This document shows positions 43,912 through 53,512 of a stretch of 64,000 bases of DNA, piece after piece. The translations under genes and the position numbers were made by a program. Positions within the stretch are counted from its first letter, which is position 1, and each line of letters begins with the position of its first letter. This DNA is from Xylanibacter oryzae DSM 17970 (GTDB lineage Bacteria; Bacteroidota; Bacteroidia; Bacteroidales; Bacteroidaceae): the NCBI RefSeq assembly GCF_000585355.1, contig NZ_KK073873.1, positions 2,027,703-2,091,702 on the forward strand, in the 5' to 3' direction. Below the pieces are notes generated by a model. The model was not told the origin of the DNA, did not search any database, and was given only the letters and a program-made list of their open reading frames with translations.

Positions 43912-45870
43912 ATGAAAAGACAAATTCTTTTATCTCTAGCTTTAATGACTGCTGGCTTGGCTATGGCTGGAGATGTATTAATCAAATCGCCCGACAGCAA
44001 ATTAGTCGTTATAGTAAGTAATGAAGATGGCAGAGCTGAATATTCTGTAAATTATGAGGGTAAACAGATGCTCACTAAATCGTATTTAGGCCTTAAGACA
44101 AATATTGAGGATTTTACACAAGGACTAACACTCAAAAACGATGTTGCTACTAGTGAGGTGAACAACAGTTATACTATGAACCGCACAAAAAGAGCTGTTT
44201 CTGAGTATCATGCTAATCAGGCTTTAATTACTTTTGAGAACAGTAACAAGAGAGAGTTTACTGTTACTTTTCAAGTTTCAAATAATAATATCGCATACAA
44301 GTATTCAATGCCAAGGTACGGAGATACAAAATGTATGATCATAGAGGCAGAAGCCAGTAGCTTTAATTTTCCTGCTCAGACAACGACATTCCTTTGCCCA
44401 CAAATTGGTCCGATGACAGGATGGGAAAGAACAAAACCTAGCTATGAAGAAGAATATACCGCTGATTCTAAGATGAATGTCAAATCGCAATTTAGTCATG
44501 GATATACATTTCCTTGCTTATTCCATATAGGCAATAATGGTTGGGCTCTTGTCAGCGAGACAGGAGTTACCGGCAAATACTGTGGTTCTCATCTTAGTGA
44601 TTATGATGTTGAAAAAGGATATACAATAGCTTTTCCTGACAAAGGTGAGAATAATGGCGTTGGTATAAATGGGGCTGCTATATCTTTACCGGGCGAGACA
44701 CCATGGCGTACAATTACACTTGGAAATGATTTAAAACCAATTGTAGAGACAACTCTACCATATGATATAACTGCACCTCAATACTCTCCTTCACAAGATT
44801 ATAAACCAGGAAGATATACATGGAGTTGGCTATTATGGCAAGACAAATCTGTAAACTATAACGATCAGGTTAAATTTATAGACTTGGCTTCTGAAATGGG
44901 ATATGAGTATGTTCTGGTTGATAACTGGTGGGATGTTCAGATAGGCCGAGACAGAATGAAACAGTTATCTGATTACGCAAAAAGCAAGGGAGTAAATTTA
45001 ATGGTGTGGTACAATTCAAACGGGTATGTAAATGATGCGCCACAATCTCCACGCGACTGCATGAATACAAGCATTGCAAGAAAAAAGGAAATGGCCTGGC
45101 TTAAAGATATAGGCGTAAAGGGTATCAAGGTTGATTTCTTCGGTGGTGACAAACAGGAGACTATGAAACTTTATGAAGATATTCTTAGTGATGCCAACGA
45201 CTATGGACTACAGGTTATTTTCCACGGTTGCACTATTCCTAGAGGTTGGGAGCGTATGTATCCAAACTATGTTGGTAGTGAGGCTGTTCTTGCTTCTGAG
45301 AACTTATATTTCACTCAGCATCATTGTGATAAGGAAGGTTTTGAACTTACAATGCACCCATTTTCTCGTAATGCTGTAGCAAGTATGGATTGGGGTGGCG
45401 TAATTATGAACCGCAGGATGAGCCAGGATAACAACAGCCGCAATTATAGACGTACGTCTGATACTTTTGAGATGGCAGCCGGCATTATAAATCAGTGCAG
45501 CATTAACTGTATAGCCATACAACCAAATAATCTTAAAGAGTTACCGCAATTTGAAATCGACTTTTTAAAGAATATCCCGACCACGTGGGATGATACAAAG
45601 TATATAACAGGATATCCTACTAAATATGTTGTAATTGCCAGAAAACATGGAAACGATTGGTATGTAGCAGGACTGAATGGTACCGATAAAGAAATGGCCC
45701 TTAATATTGAGGTTCCTATGTTAGCGGGAAAGACAGTCAAATATTATACAGATAACAAGAAGAAAGGTAAGGAAATACCAACATCTGTTGTAAAAACTAT
45801 GAAAATAGGCAAGAACGGAATCGCTAAGGTCTTTATACAGGCCATGGGCGCTATAATACTTGTACCCTAA
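43912..45870 (+). CDS. Glycoside hydrolase family 97 (alpha-glucosidase or alpha-galactosidase)
   Basis: Exported alpha-glycosidase of 652 residues with a signal peptide (LALMTAGLAMAG). It has the three GH97 parts: the N-terminal beta-super-sandwich (about 25-285), the catalytic barrel starting near PGRYTWSWLLWQD, and a C-terminal beta domain ending AKVFIQAMGAIILVP. GIKVDFFGGDKQ holds Asp408, at about the place of the nucleophile described for retaining alpha-galactosidase members; other members (SusB) invert using Glu. Retaining galactosidase is therefore favoured but not proven. With the upstream PL11 gene it could trim galactose side chains of pectin. Its stop overlaps the tail of the thiamine pyrophosphokinase gene by 4 bp. 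Confidence 0.9.
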   Translation: MKRQILLSLALMTAGLAMAGDVLIKSPDSKLVVIVSNEDGRAEYSVNYEGKQMLTKSYLGLKTNIEDFTQGLTLKNDVATSEVNNSYTMNRTKRAVSEYHANQALITFENSNKREFTVTFQVSNNNIAYKYSMPRYGDTKCMIIEAEASSFNFPAQTTTFLCPQIGPMTGWERTKPSYEEEYTADSKMNVKSQFSHGYTFPCLFHIGNNGWALVSETGVTGKYCGSHLSDYDVEKGYTIAFPDKGENNGVGINGAAISLPGETPWRTITLGNDLKPIVETTLPYDITAPQYSPSQDYKPGRYTWSWLLWQDKSVNYNDQVKFIDLASEMGYEYVLVDNWWDVQIGRDRMKQLSDYAKSKGVNLMVWYNSNGYVNDAPQSPRDCMNTSIARKKEMAWLKDIGVKGIKVDFFGGDKQETMKLYEDILSDANDYGLQVIFHGCTIPRGWERMYPNYVGSEAVLASENLYFTQHHCDKEGFELTMHPFSRNAVASMDWGGVIMNRRMSQDNNSRNYRRTSDTFEMAAGIINQCSINCIAIQPNNLKELPQFEIDFLKNIPTTWDDTKYITGYPTKYVVIARKHGNDWYVAGLNGTDKEMALNIEVPMLAGKTVKYYTDNKKKGKEIPTSVVKTMKIGKNGIAKVFIQAMGAIILVP

Positions 45871-46523
45871 AGTTTATCTTTAGCATCAAAAGTGCGATAT
45901 ACTAAATACGAGCCATCGGCATCGAGTTCAAACTCATTGCCGGTGGCTTGGTTTAATGTACCTTGCCATATCCACTGATATGCATAAGTTGGCCAATCAA
46001 ATCCTGTTCCATTTATTTTTTTGCAATCTAGATTATATATACTTACTTGTTGACCTTTAAAACTACCAAATTTGTTTAAACCTTTTGCTGTAACAAAATA
46101 TCCATAGTCTGTAACCATAATAGGATATATGCCAAACTCTTGCATGTACCATACAATCAGACTTATATTTCCTAAGGTATGGTCTTCTCTTTTTCCTGTA
46201 GCTCCAATATAAACGATATCCTTATATCCTTTTGAAATACAAAAACGAGTAGCTTTTGTGAGGTCGTTAAATTCCTGTTCGACTTCCACCTTTAGCTTAT
46301 CCGAATATTTCTCTTTGAATTCCTTAGGTAAAGAATCACAATCACCAACTATAACATCAGGTATATTCCCATTTTTTATATATGTTACAGCCGCATTATC
46401 GCAACAACATACATATTCAGCATTGTTTAGAATACATAATGGTATTTCATTTTTAGGATAATCACCGGCAGCAAGTATCACTGCGCCGGCTTTATAGTCT
46501 TTTGTTATAATTGGATAGTTCAT
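45867..46523 (-). CDS. Thiamine pyrophosphokinase
   Basis: Makes thiamine pyrophosphate from imported thiamine and ATP. The 218-residue protein has the TPK catalytic part (AGAVILAAGDYPKNEIPLCI, VIVGDCDSLPKEF, IVYIGATGKREDHTLGNISL) and the C-terminal thiamine-binding beta part (QVSIYNLDCKKINGTGFDWP). The start at 46523 overlaps the pnuT stop as ATGA and is preferred over an in-frame ATG eight codons upstream inside pnuT. It is the last gene of the TPP-riboswitch operon. Confidence 0.9.
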   Translation of the reverse strand: MNYPIITKDYKAGAVILAAGDYPKNEIPLCILNNAEYVCCCDNAAVTYIKNGNIPDVIVGDCDSLPKEFKEKYSDKLKVEVEQEFNDLTKATRFCISKGYKDIVYIGATGKREDHTLGNISLIVWYMQEFGIYPIMVTDYGYFVTAKGLNKFGSFKGQQVSIYNLDCKKINGTGFDWPTYAYQWIWQGTLNQATGNEFELDADGSYLVYRTFDAKDKL

Positions 46524-47101
46524 CGTTTTATCATCATTCTCTTCCATTTGTAGTACCCCAATATGGCAATTATCACATAAAGTCCATACAAAGCTGCAGT
46601 AAATGGTATACCTTTATAGACATAAAGTGCACAACTTATTGCATCTACCAATATCCATATTAGCCATTGCTCTACGTATTTCCTGGCTAGAGCCCACAAT
46701 CCTATAAAACTGAGGGCATTGACAAAACTATCGGTAAATGGTACTGTACTGTTTGTAAAACGTACTAGTATAAAGTATATTGCAGACCATGACACAAAAA
46801 AGACAAGAGTGCTAGGCATTATAAGTTTTTTATTGAAATGCGTTATCGGCATTTCCATACTTTCTCCCTGTCCCTTCTTCTTAAAAAATTTCCATATAAT
46901 GAAACCATATACAGCAGCAAGAAGATAATATATGGCCATTCCAAAATCAGCATAAAGTCCGGCCTTGAAGTATTTGAATATATCTATGGCGGGCATTATT
47001 ATGCCCAATAACCATAGATATATACTAGCCTTGTACTCCAGCCAGATATAGACTAATCCTACAATCGTTGCAAGAATATCGAGTATCTGAAGAGTTTCCA
47101 T
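46520..47101 (-). CDS. pnuT: Thiamine transporter PnuT (PnuC family)
   Basis: Inner-membrane transporter of 193 residues with about seven membrane segments. The PnuC family pattern is visible: WLEYKASIYLWLLGIIMPAI, YADFGMAIYYLLAAVYGFIIW and QWLIWILVDAISCALYVYKG. PnuC members take nicotinamide riboside; those in TPP-controlled operons with thiamine pyrophosphokinase are assigned as thiamine transporters, with phosphorylation trapping the vitamin. It starts 1 bp after the receptor gene and overlaps the kinase start. Confidence 0.88.
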   Translation of the reverse strand: METLQILDILATIVGLVYIWLEYKASIYLWLLGIIMPAIDIFKYFKAGLYADFGMAIYYLLAAVYGFIIWKFFKKKGQGESMEMPITHFNKKLIMPSTLVFFVSWSAIYFILVRFTNSTVPFTDSFVNALSFIGLWALARKYVEQWLIWILVDAISCALYVYKGIPFTAALYGLYVIIAILGYYKWKRMMIKR

Positions 47102-47102
47102 A

Positions 47103-49388
47103 TCAGAAGTTTAATGACATATGCGCCATAAAGTTAATTGGCGCCTGTGCAGAATATACAGAGTATGACCAAAAGTCATTATTACCAAATGCTACAACTT
47201 TACCATTGTCTTGTTTGAAAAATAAAGCACAGCCACCATTACTTTCATATTCCTCATTGAATAGATTATAAATTGTACATCCCAATGTCAAGCTCTTAAG
47301 TCCTTTAATCTTAAATGTATATGAAAGGTCTATATCTGTAGTAAAATATGAATCTATCATTGTACTGATCTCTTTATTATTATCTTCGTCTATATAAGTG
47401 CGGAAATTAGAGTTTGTCATATACTGTTCTCCTACATATTTGCTCATAACACTAACTTTAAGCTTTTTATATTCATAAGAAAATATATTATTAAATATAA
47501 AATCAGGGGAGAACGCCAGATGAGTAGTACCTACATTGACATAATTATTATCAATAGTTTTAAGATTTGTATTCTTTTCACGGTTTTTGCTCCATGTTGC
47601 ATTTGCATTCCAGTTAAAGCCCTTAAAAGGATTTAAGGCAGCCATCAACTCCAATCCAATACGGTAACTGTCTTTCACGTTACGAACTACCATTTCGCCG
47701 TTTGAATCTTGACCTCCTGTCGGTACAAACTGATTGTCATAACACATGTAATATAGATTTGCTCCTGCTGAGAATATTTTACTCTGGTATTTATATCCCA
47801 GTTCCAAATCATTAAGACGTTCTGACTTTGGTGCTACATACTCAGACTCCGCCATCATATTTTCAAAATCATCACGGGTGGGTTCCTTATGGGCAATAGC
47901 ATATGACATATATACAGTATTATTGTTATTTATATCATAATATAAGCCGAATTTAGGATTAAAGAAATTATATTTTTCGTTTATATTAAACAATTTCTGC
48001 AGATTCTTTTCGTCATACTCTTGAGATGTGCCTGTCATGGTATAACCCACATGACGATATTGTAAATCTATATAAGTATGAAAACCTTTAAATAAAGAAT
48101 AATTGAGTTTGCCAAAGAAATTACCATCATATTTTATTCCATTACTCCTATAGTATTCATGATTGGGTTCCAGACTTCCACTAAAAGTTCTTACCCATAG
48201 CACTTGACCATAATGGTCACCATCATATTTGTTCCATCCACCACCTAATGATAATGTAAGGTTTTTCTTATTATCATAATTAAGACTACCTACAAATCCA
48301 TAGAAGTTATTTGCCATTATCTTACGACGTATCAGATCTGATTTTATTGAGAAATCATCTGTTAGGGTATACTTTGCTAACTTTTGTCCTGTTTTATACT
48401 GTTCATAATATCCATATCCATTAGTATAATGAAGAGTTACATTAGAACTCCAATAAGAATTAACGACTTGATTCCATATCAACTGATAATTCTGCTGATG
48501 ATAGTTATCGGTCTGGTCTTTATAATACACTGTTTTACCATTGGCATCATTATACTGTCCACATGGGTTATAAGTACGGCCATATGTTTCCATATCGGCT
48601 TTAGAAGCATAATCCCAAGCATGATATGTCTTTTCGGTACCATTAAAGGTAATAAACTTAACCACAGTATTTCCTGAGAAATACCCGCCTTGCATGAAAT
48701 AAGAATTAAGTTTTGTTGATGCACGGTCTATATATCCATCACTGCCTATATTAGACAGACGTCCCTGAAATCCCCAGTGACCACCCAGTAGTCCTGTTCC
48801 AAAACGAAATGTCTCTTTATGAGATCCATAAGAACCGGCACTTAGATCAACACCGGCATATGGTTTTACACCTATATTATCTGTCTGAATATTTATGGTT
48901 GCTCCAAAGGCGCCCGAACCATTTGTAGATGCACCAACACCACGCTGAATCTGTATCGTTTCGGCACTTGATACTATATCAGGAATATTAACCCAATACG
49001 TTTTGCTACTTTCCGCATCGTTTATAGGAACACCGTTGGTTGTAACACTGATACGTGTAGCATCAGTGCCTCGTACATGAATATCAGTATATCCAATTCC
49101 ATTACCAGCATCCGAAGAGAATGTTACTGATGGAGTTAATGAAAGTAAGCTAGGCATATCATGCCCAAAATTTACTGCATTGATTTGGCTTTTTACAAAG
49201 TTCTGATTTGCTATAGGTGTATTAGCACCTACACGAGTAGATACGACTTGTACATCCTGAAGCAATACAGATTTCATACCTGTCTTTTTAATGCTTGTTA
49301 GAGAATCTTTCTTCTGAATGGTTGGATTCTCTGCGTACACTTGTGAAAAGCATACGAAAGTTGCTGCTAGCAACACGATCTTTTTCAT
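47103..49388 (-). CDS. TonB-dependent outer-membrane receptor for thiamine
   Basis: A 761-residue receptor: signal peptide (about 1-19), TonB-box-like DVQVVSTR (about 46-53), plug domain (PIANQNFVKSQINAVNFGHD, GNGIGYTDIHVRGTDATRIS, GVPINDAESSKTYWVNIPD) and a barrel ending in a terminal Phe (MSLNF). It directly follows the TPP riboswitch and precedes pnuT and the kinase, so thiamine or a thiamine phosphate is the likely ligand. The carboxypeptidase-regulatory-like domain of SusC proteins is missing. Phylum-wide this arrangement is the usual outer-membrane thiamine route. Confidence 0.88.
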   Translation of the reverse strand: MKKIVLLAATFVCFSQVYAENPTIQKKDSLTSIKKTGMKSVLLQDVQVVSTRVGANTPIANQNFVKSQINAVNFGHDMPSLLSLTPSVTFSSDAGNGIGYTDIHVRGTDATRISVTTNGVPINDAESSKTYWVNIPDIVSSAETIQIQRGVGASTNGSGAFGATINIQTDNIGVKPYAGVDLSAGSYGSHKETFRFGTGLLGGHWGFQGRLSNIGSDGYIDRASTKLNSYFMQGGYFSGNTVVKFITFNGTEKTYHAWDYASKADMETYGRTYNPCGQYNDANGKTVYYKDQTDNYHQQNYQLIWNQVVNSYWSSNVTLHYTNGYGYYEQYKTGQKLAKYTLTDDFSIKSDLIRRKIMANNFYGFVGSLNYDNKKNLTLSLGGGWNKYDGDHYGQVLWVRTFSGSLEPNHEYYRSNGIKYDGNFFGKLNYSLFKGFHTYIDLQYRHVGYTMTGTSQEYDEKNLQKLFNINEKYNFFNPKFGLYYDINNNNTVYMSYAIAHKEPTRDDFENMMAESEYVAPKSERLNDLELGYKYQSKIFSAGANLYYMCYDNQFVPTGGQDSNGEMVVRNVKDSYRIGLELMAALNPFKGFNWNANATWSKNREKNTNLKTIDNNYVNVGTTHLAFSPDFIFNNIFSYEYKKLKVSVMSKYVGEQYMTNSNFRTYIDEDNNKEISTMIDSYFTTDIDLSYTFKIKGLKSLTLGCTIYNLFNEEYESNGGCALFFKQDNGKVVAFGNNDFWSYSVYSAQAPINFMAHMSLNF

Positions 49389-49438
49389 CTTTAAACCTTA
49401 ATTTAAATTACACAAAAAGGGGGTCTTTTTATGTCCTG

Positions 49439-49508
49439 TTTCCCTACGCCGGCATTACCCGGATCAGGTTCGAGGGTTTAATCTCAGCCCGAGACTTCGG
49501 GCACCCCT
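49439..49508 (-). promoter_or_regulatory. TPP riboswitch
   Basis: On the minus strand the leader reads AGGGGTGCCC, then GGGCTGAGATTAAACCC, GAACCTGATCCGGGTAATGCC and GGCGTAGGGAAAC: the complete THI element in order. It lies 51 bases before the ATG of the receptor gene and should reduce expression of receptor, pnuT and kinase when thiamine pyrophosphate is abundant. No strong terminator follows, so translational control is more likely. Confidence 0.96.
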
Positions 49509-49522
49509 ATTAAATTTGGTTG

Positions 49523-49553
49523 CAAAGATACAACATTTTTTATTTAAAACAAA
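49523..49553 (-). promoter_or_regulatory. Promoter of the thiamine operon
   Basis: On the minus strand TTTG (49553-49550), 19 bp, TATCTTTG (49530-49523). The expected transcription start is 5 to 10 bases before the TPP aptamer. Confidence 0.8.
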
Positions 49554-49589
49554 AAATGTTGCACCTTTTATAAAAAACTACGAATTTGT

Positions 49590-50813
49590 TTACTCGTCTA
49601 TTTTAACTTCTTCTACTTCTTTTTCTTTTGGCAATATAAGGTTTAACAACACACCAACTATTGCTGATAGACCTATACCTGACAAAGAAAAATTACCTGC
49701 AGACAACGCTGCACCTCCAATACCCATTGTCAAAGTTACTGAAAGTATAATTATATTACGTGTATGATCTAGGTTCACATGTGACTGTATCAAGTTTCGC
49801 ACTCCCACACTTGCGATAGTACCAAAAAGCAATAACATTATGCCACCTAATACCGCTTGTGGAATGGTTTGTAACAATGCACTTAGTTTTCCTATTACAG
49901 AGAAAATTAATGCCGTTGCTGCTGCTATTCTTATTACTACGGGACTTGTTACTTTAGTTATAGACATCGCTCCTGTTACTTCTGCGTATGTTGTTACCGG
50001 AGGACCGGCCAATAAAGCAGACACTAAACAAGCGATACCATCACCTAGCAAAGTACGATGTAGTCCCGGGTCTTTTACAAAATCCTTATTTGCTACGGCC
50101 CCTACTACATACACATCACCTATATGCTCAATAACTGGTGCTATTGCTACTGGTATCATGTATATAAAAGGTCCCCATTGGAAATCAGGTAAGTGAAAAT
50201 GTGCCAATGAATCAGGTAATGCTATCCATGGTGCATTAATTATCGGCGTAAAGTCTATAATACCCATAAACACAGCAATGATATATCCTACAATTATACC
50301 ACTTATTATAGGCACAAGTTTTATCAAACCTTTTCCTAACACAAGCACAACTATAGCCGTAATCAATGAAACTAATGCCAATATCCAATTAGACTTAGCC
50401 ATATTAACGGCACTGCTTGACAATGTAAGACCTATTAGTATAATTACAGGTCCGATAACTATCGGCGGAAAAACTCGGTCTAAAAATTTCTTGCCTTGTA
50501 ACTTAACAATAAAGCTAATAAAGAAATACACAAGCGACACGCCTGTAAGTCCTGCCAAAGTACCAGCCATGCCCCATTCTTTTGTAGCTGCAATTATTGG
50601 TGCAATAAATGCGAAACTGCTTCCTAAGAAAATAGGCACTTTCCCTTTTGTTACGAAATGAAAGATAAATGTTCCGATACCTGCTGTAAAAAGAGCAGTC
50701 GAAGGGTTAAGTCCTACAAGAAGAGGAACTAAAACTGTTGCGCCAAATGCGACGAACAGGAATTGTACACCTACTATTCCTTTACGCAGTGGCGACAAAT
50801 TATTGACATCCAT
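49590..50813 (-). CDS. Uracil-xanthine permease, NCS2 family
   Basis: Proton-coupled nucleobase uptake across the inner membrane. The 407-residue protein has about 12-14 membrane segments and NCS2 signatures: FVAFGATVLVPLLVGLNPSTALFTAG at the N-terminus, AIAPVIEHIGDVYVVGAVANKDF with the substrate-binding Glu (about 235-257) and PVTTYAEVTGAMSITKVTS. UraA-type uracil specificity is probable. The ATG at 50813 is chosen over an upstream one that overlaps yfhO; this leaves 1 bp after the YfhO stop and makes the two genes co-transcribed. Confidence 0.9.
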   Translation of the reverse strand: MDVNNLSPLRKGIVGVQFLFVAFGATVLVPLLVGLNPSTALFTAGIGTFIFHFVTKGKVPIFLGSSFAFIAPIIAATKEWGMAGTLAGLTGVSLVYFFISFIVKLQGKKFLDRVFPPIVIGPVIILIGLTLSSSAVNMAKSNWILALVSLITAIVVLVLGKGLIKLVPIISGIIVGYIIAVFMGIIDFTPIINAPWIALPDSLAHFHLPDFQWGPFIYMIPVAIAPVIEHIGDVYVVGAVANKDFVKDPGLHRTLLGDGIACLVSALLAGPPVTTYAEVTGAMSITKVTSPVVIRIAAATALIFSVIGKLSALLQTIPQAVLGGIMLLLFGTIASVGVRNLIQSHVNLDHTRNIIILSVTLTMGIGGAALSAGNFSLSGIGLSAIVGVLLNLILPKEKEVEEVKIDE

Positions 50814-50814
50814 A

Positions 50815-53319
50815 TTAATTGTTTTGTGAGTTGGTTCCTTTTTTCTTTTTCCACTCAAAGAATATTATAAGCAATACGGCTATCACAAGAATGGCATAAG
50901 CTGCATACGCTATATTCTCTGTTGTATCCACTGATTTGGGGAAGAATGAAAGTTCAACCTTATGGGTACCCGGCTTTATATTAATTGCTCTCAGTATATA
51001 GTTTACTCTGCCTATTGGGACCTGAGCACCGTCTACAGTTGCAGTCCATTCAGGATAGTATATCTCAGAGAATACCAGTACACCACCTGATGTAGAATTT
51101 ACTTCATATTCCAGCTTGTTGGGTTCGTATTTTTTTAGCGTTGCAGTAGACACAGCTCCCTGTTTCTTGCTTGTACCTAAAACATCTTTGAATTTAGAGT
51201 CTGCCACAGCTTCGTGATGGAGATCTATTTTACTTAATTTTTCAATCTCCTCATTAGCGTTATCTACATATGTAATATTGTCAACCATCCATGCATTACC
51301 AAAAGCATAAGGATTCTGTAATGGTACGGTCTTATTATTCTGCAATGGGAATATGAAATATTTCGTGTTAAGCATATTCAATATTGGATATATGCTATCA
51401 CCATTAACTTTCGACATATCACCCTGGGCTGTAGCTGCTGCCTTAAACAGACTCTGCATCTCCGGTGCTATATAGGTATCTATCATATCCTGGTATCTGT
51501 GCAGTTTTGCAGCATGATATCCACCGATACTTTTATGATAATATGATGTTTCGTTCTCATTGAATGTACTAGAAGAAAGGTTAAGCACACGATAATCAAG
51601 AGAATGATCTCTCAAGATCTGTTCGTCTGTTGCGGTCTTCTGCTGTGGAGTTTCGCGTTGGCTCTCTTCTACAAACATATCATCGTTGAGATAACGTTTA
51701 TTGACCTGCCACATATCGACAAGGCACAATATTGCTATCGCACCAACCATATACTCCGATTTTAGTTTCTTTGCCTTATAAAGTAACAGGAATGCTGTAC
51801 CTATTACTATAATCCAGAACGAACGCCAGCAATCGGCTGTAAATATTGCACGTCGCATTTCACGAAGATTGTCCAGCAATGGGTTCAATTGGTCACCAGG
51901 TATCTGAGCCATGGCCTGCATCTCACTAGACGATACATAATCTGAAAAGAATAATGTAGGCATTATCGCAAACAAAAGTGCTATACCGGCAGTAAGGCCA
52001 AAACTTATATATAAGAATCTTATCTTTTTGCTAAGTATTTCAGGTTCATCCACTATCTTTTTCAGAGCCATCATAGCCAAAAGTGGTATTGTGAATTCGG
52101 CTATAACTAATATAGAGGCTACCGTCCTGAACTTTGAGTACATTGGTACATAATCAAGGAAGAAGTCGGTGAATCCCATTAAGTTCCTACCCCATGCCAA
52201 TAATATTGATAATATCGTGGCACCAAGCAATGCCCACTTCATAGGTCCTTTTACGATGAAGAATCCGAGGATAAATAACATAAGTACAAAAGCACCCACA
52301 TATACAGGACCGCTTGTTCCTGGCTGTTCGCCCCAATATTGCCCTAACTGCTGATATATCTGAGAATAATTATTATTAGCCTTTTCCATAGCTATTTTAT
52401 TCTCTGACAAAGGAACTGATGCCCCACCCTTTGTGTTTGGAACAAGAAGCGTCCAAGTTTCATCTATACCGTAACTCCATTGGGTTATATAATCTCGGTC
52501 TAGACCCGAACTGGTCTGATTACCTTTATTTTTCTTAACCAATTCGCTCTTACCTCGCATTGACTCCTGACCATACTGCCATGTATGATACAGGTTTGAT
52601 ATATTAAGGCATATACCTAATGCGGCTCCGACAATACATACTGCCGTTGCTTTCCAGAAATTAGCCATTTGTTTGCTACGAATAGCTTCTGCAAGAAATG
52701 CGATAAGCATGAAAAGTATGATAAACATATAATAATATGTCATCTGTACATGATTGGCATTTATTTCAAAAGCTGTAAATATAGCGGTGACAAGTCCCCC
52801 CTTAAGATATTTCCCCCGATACGCAAGTACGAGTCCCGCTATCATTGGAGGCAAGTAGGCTAGTGCCATAACCTTCCAGATATGACCCGCTGCTATTATT
52901 ATAAAGAAGTAACTGGAGAATGCCCATATTATAGAACCTAGGGCGGCAAGCGACTGCCTGAAGTCGAATGCTCTTAATAGGATAAAAAATCCCAATAGAT
53001 ATACAAACACATACCACACGTTTTCAGGAAGCCACAAATGATATGCTTTAGTTGCTACATCAAGTCCTTTTGAACTCTTGTATGCAGGTGACATCTGATA
53101 GGTTGGCATTCCGCCAAACAAAGAATTTGTCCATCTAGTTATATTACCTGTACGTTGATAATATTCAGATGCCTCTTGCCCTGCACCACGTCCGGCTGAA
53201 GAATCATGCCTATACAATATTCTGCCTTCTGTATCTGCAGGAAAAAAATAAGCGAACGATAAAACCGCAAAAAGGAGTATTGCCAGGATATCAGGCAAAC
53301 ATTGTTTCCATGCTTTCAT
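50815..53319 (-). CDS. YfhO family membrane protein
   Basis: An 834-residue inner-membrane protein with about a dozen membrane segments and a large exported domain (about 555-790), ended by one more membrane segment and a Lys-rich tail. It matches YfhO family proteins (GT-C-like fold), as seen in the NITRWTNSLFGGMPTYQMSP and SSTFNENETSYYHKSIGGYH stretches. YfhO of Firmicutes takes part in glycosylation of teichoic acids; the role in Bacteroidota is unknown, perhaps transfer of sugars to envelope polymers. It has its own promoter and is followed by the uracil permease. Confidence 0.85.
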   Translation of the reverse strand: MKAWKQCLPDILAILLFAVLSFAYFFPADTEGRILYRHDSSAGRGAGQEASEYYQRTGNITRWTNSLFGGMPTYQMSPAYKSSKGLDVATKAYHLWLPENVWYVFVYLLGFFILLRAFDFRQSLAALGSIIWAFSSYFFIIIAAGHIWKVMALAYLPPMIAGLVLAYRGKYLKGGLVTAIFTAFEINANHVQMTYYYMFIILFMLIAFLAEAIRSKQMANFWKATAVCIVGAALGICLNISNLYHTWQYGQESMRGKSELVKKNKGNQTSSGLDRDYITQWSYGIDETWTLLVPNTKGGASVPLSENKIAMEKANNNYSQIYQQLGQYWGEQPGTSGPVYVGAFVLMLFILGFFIVKGPMKWALLGATILSILLAWGRNLMGFTDFFLDYVPMYSKFRTVASILVIAEFTIPLLAMMALKKIVDEPEILSKKIRFLYISFGLTAGIALLFAIMPTLFFSDYVSSSEMQAMAQIPGDQLNPLLDNLREMRRAIFTADCWRSFWIIVIGTAFLLLYKAKKLKSEYMVGAIAILCLVDMWQVNKRYLNDDMFVEESQRETPQQKTATDEQILRDHSLDYRVLNLSSSTFNENETSYYHKSIGGYHAAKLHRYQDMIDTYIAPEMQSLFKAAATAQGDMSKVNGDSIYPILNMLNTKYFIFPLQNNKTVPLQNPYAFGNAWMVDNITYVDNANEEIEKLSKIDLHHEAVADSKFKDVLGTSKKQGAVSTATLKKYEPNKLEYEVNSTSGGVLVFSEIYYPEWTATVDGAQVPIGRVNYILRAINIKPGTHKVELSFFPKSVDTTENIAYAAYAILVIAVLLIIFFEWKKKKGTNSQNN

Positions 53320-53354
53320 AAGATATTTTGTTTGTATTTCTAGAAATTCGGGTA

Positions 53355-53386
53355 CAAAGATACTGTAAACCTAGATAAAATACAAA
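53355..53386 (-). promoter_or_regulatory. Promoter of the YfhO-uracil permease operon
   Basis: On the minus strand TTTG (53386-53383), 20 bp, TATCTTTG (53362-53355). TTTTATTTTGTATT at the -33 region matches the promoters at 8047 and 25522. Confidence 0.7.
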
Positions 53387-53512
53387 ATAAAAGGCGTCTT
53401 TTTTTGATTTTATGATAATTGTATTACCTTTTGGCTTTTATCAATATATAAATTGATATATCATGCATTAAATATCATCACAAGACCAATTTTTTATTAA
53501 TAAATAAAATTA

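Noticed and set aside
48384..48677. 97-residue hydrophobic open frame opposite the thiamine receptor gene
   Set aside because: It is a mirror of beta-barrel coding sequence; no motif and no promoter.
49439..49508. tRNA-like GGTTCGAG segment
   Set aside because: The match is part of the TPP riboswitch; no cloverleaf can be formed.
49840..50196. 118-residue open frame opposite the uracil permease gene
   Set aside because: Antisense shadow of an NCS2 permease; the minus-strand frame has all family motifs.
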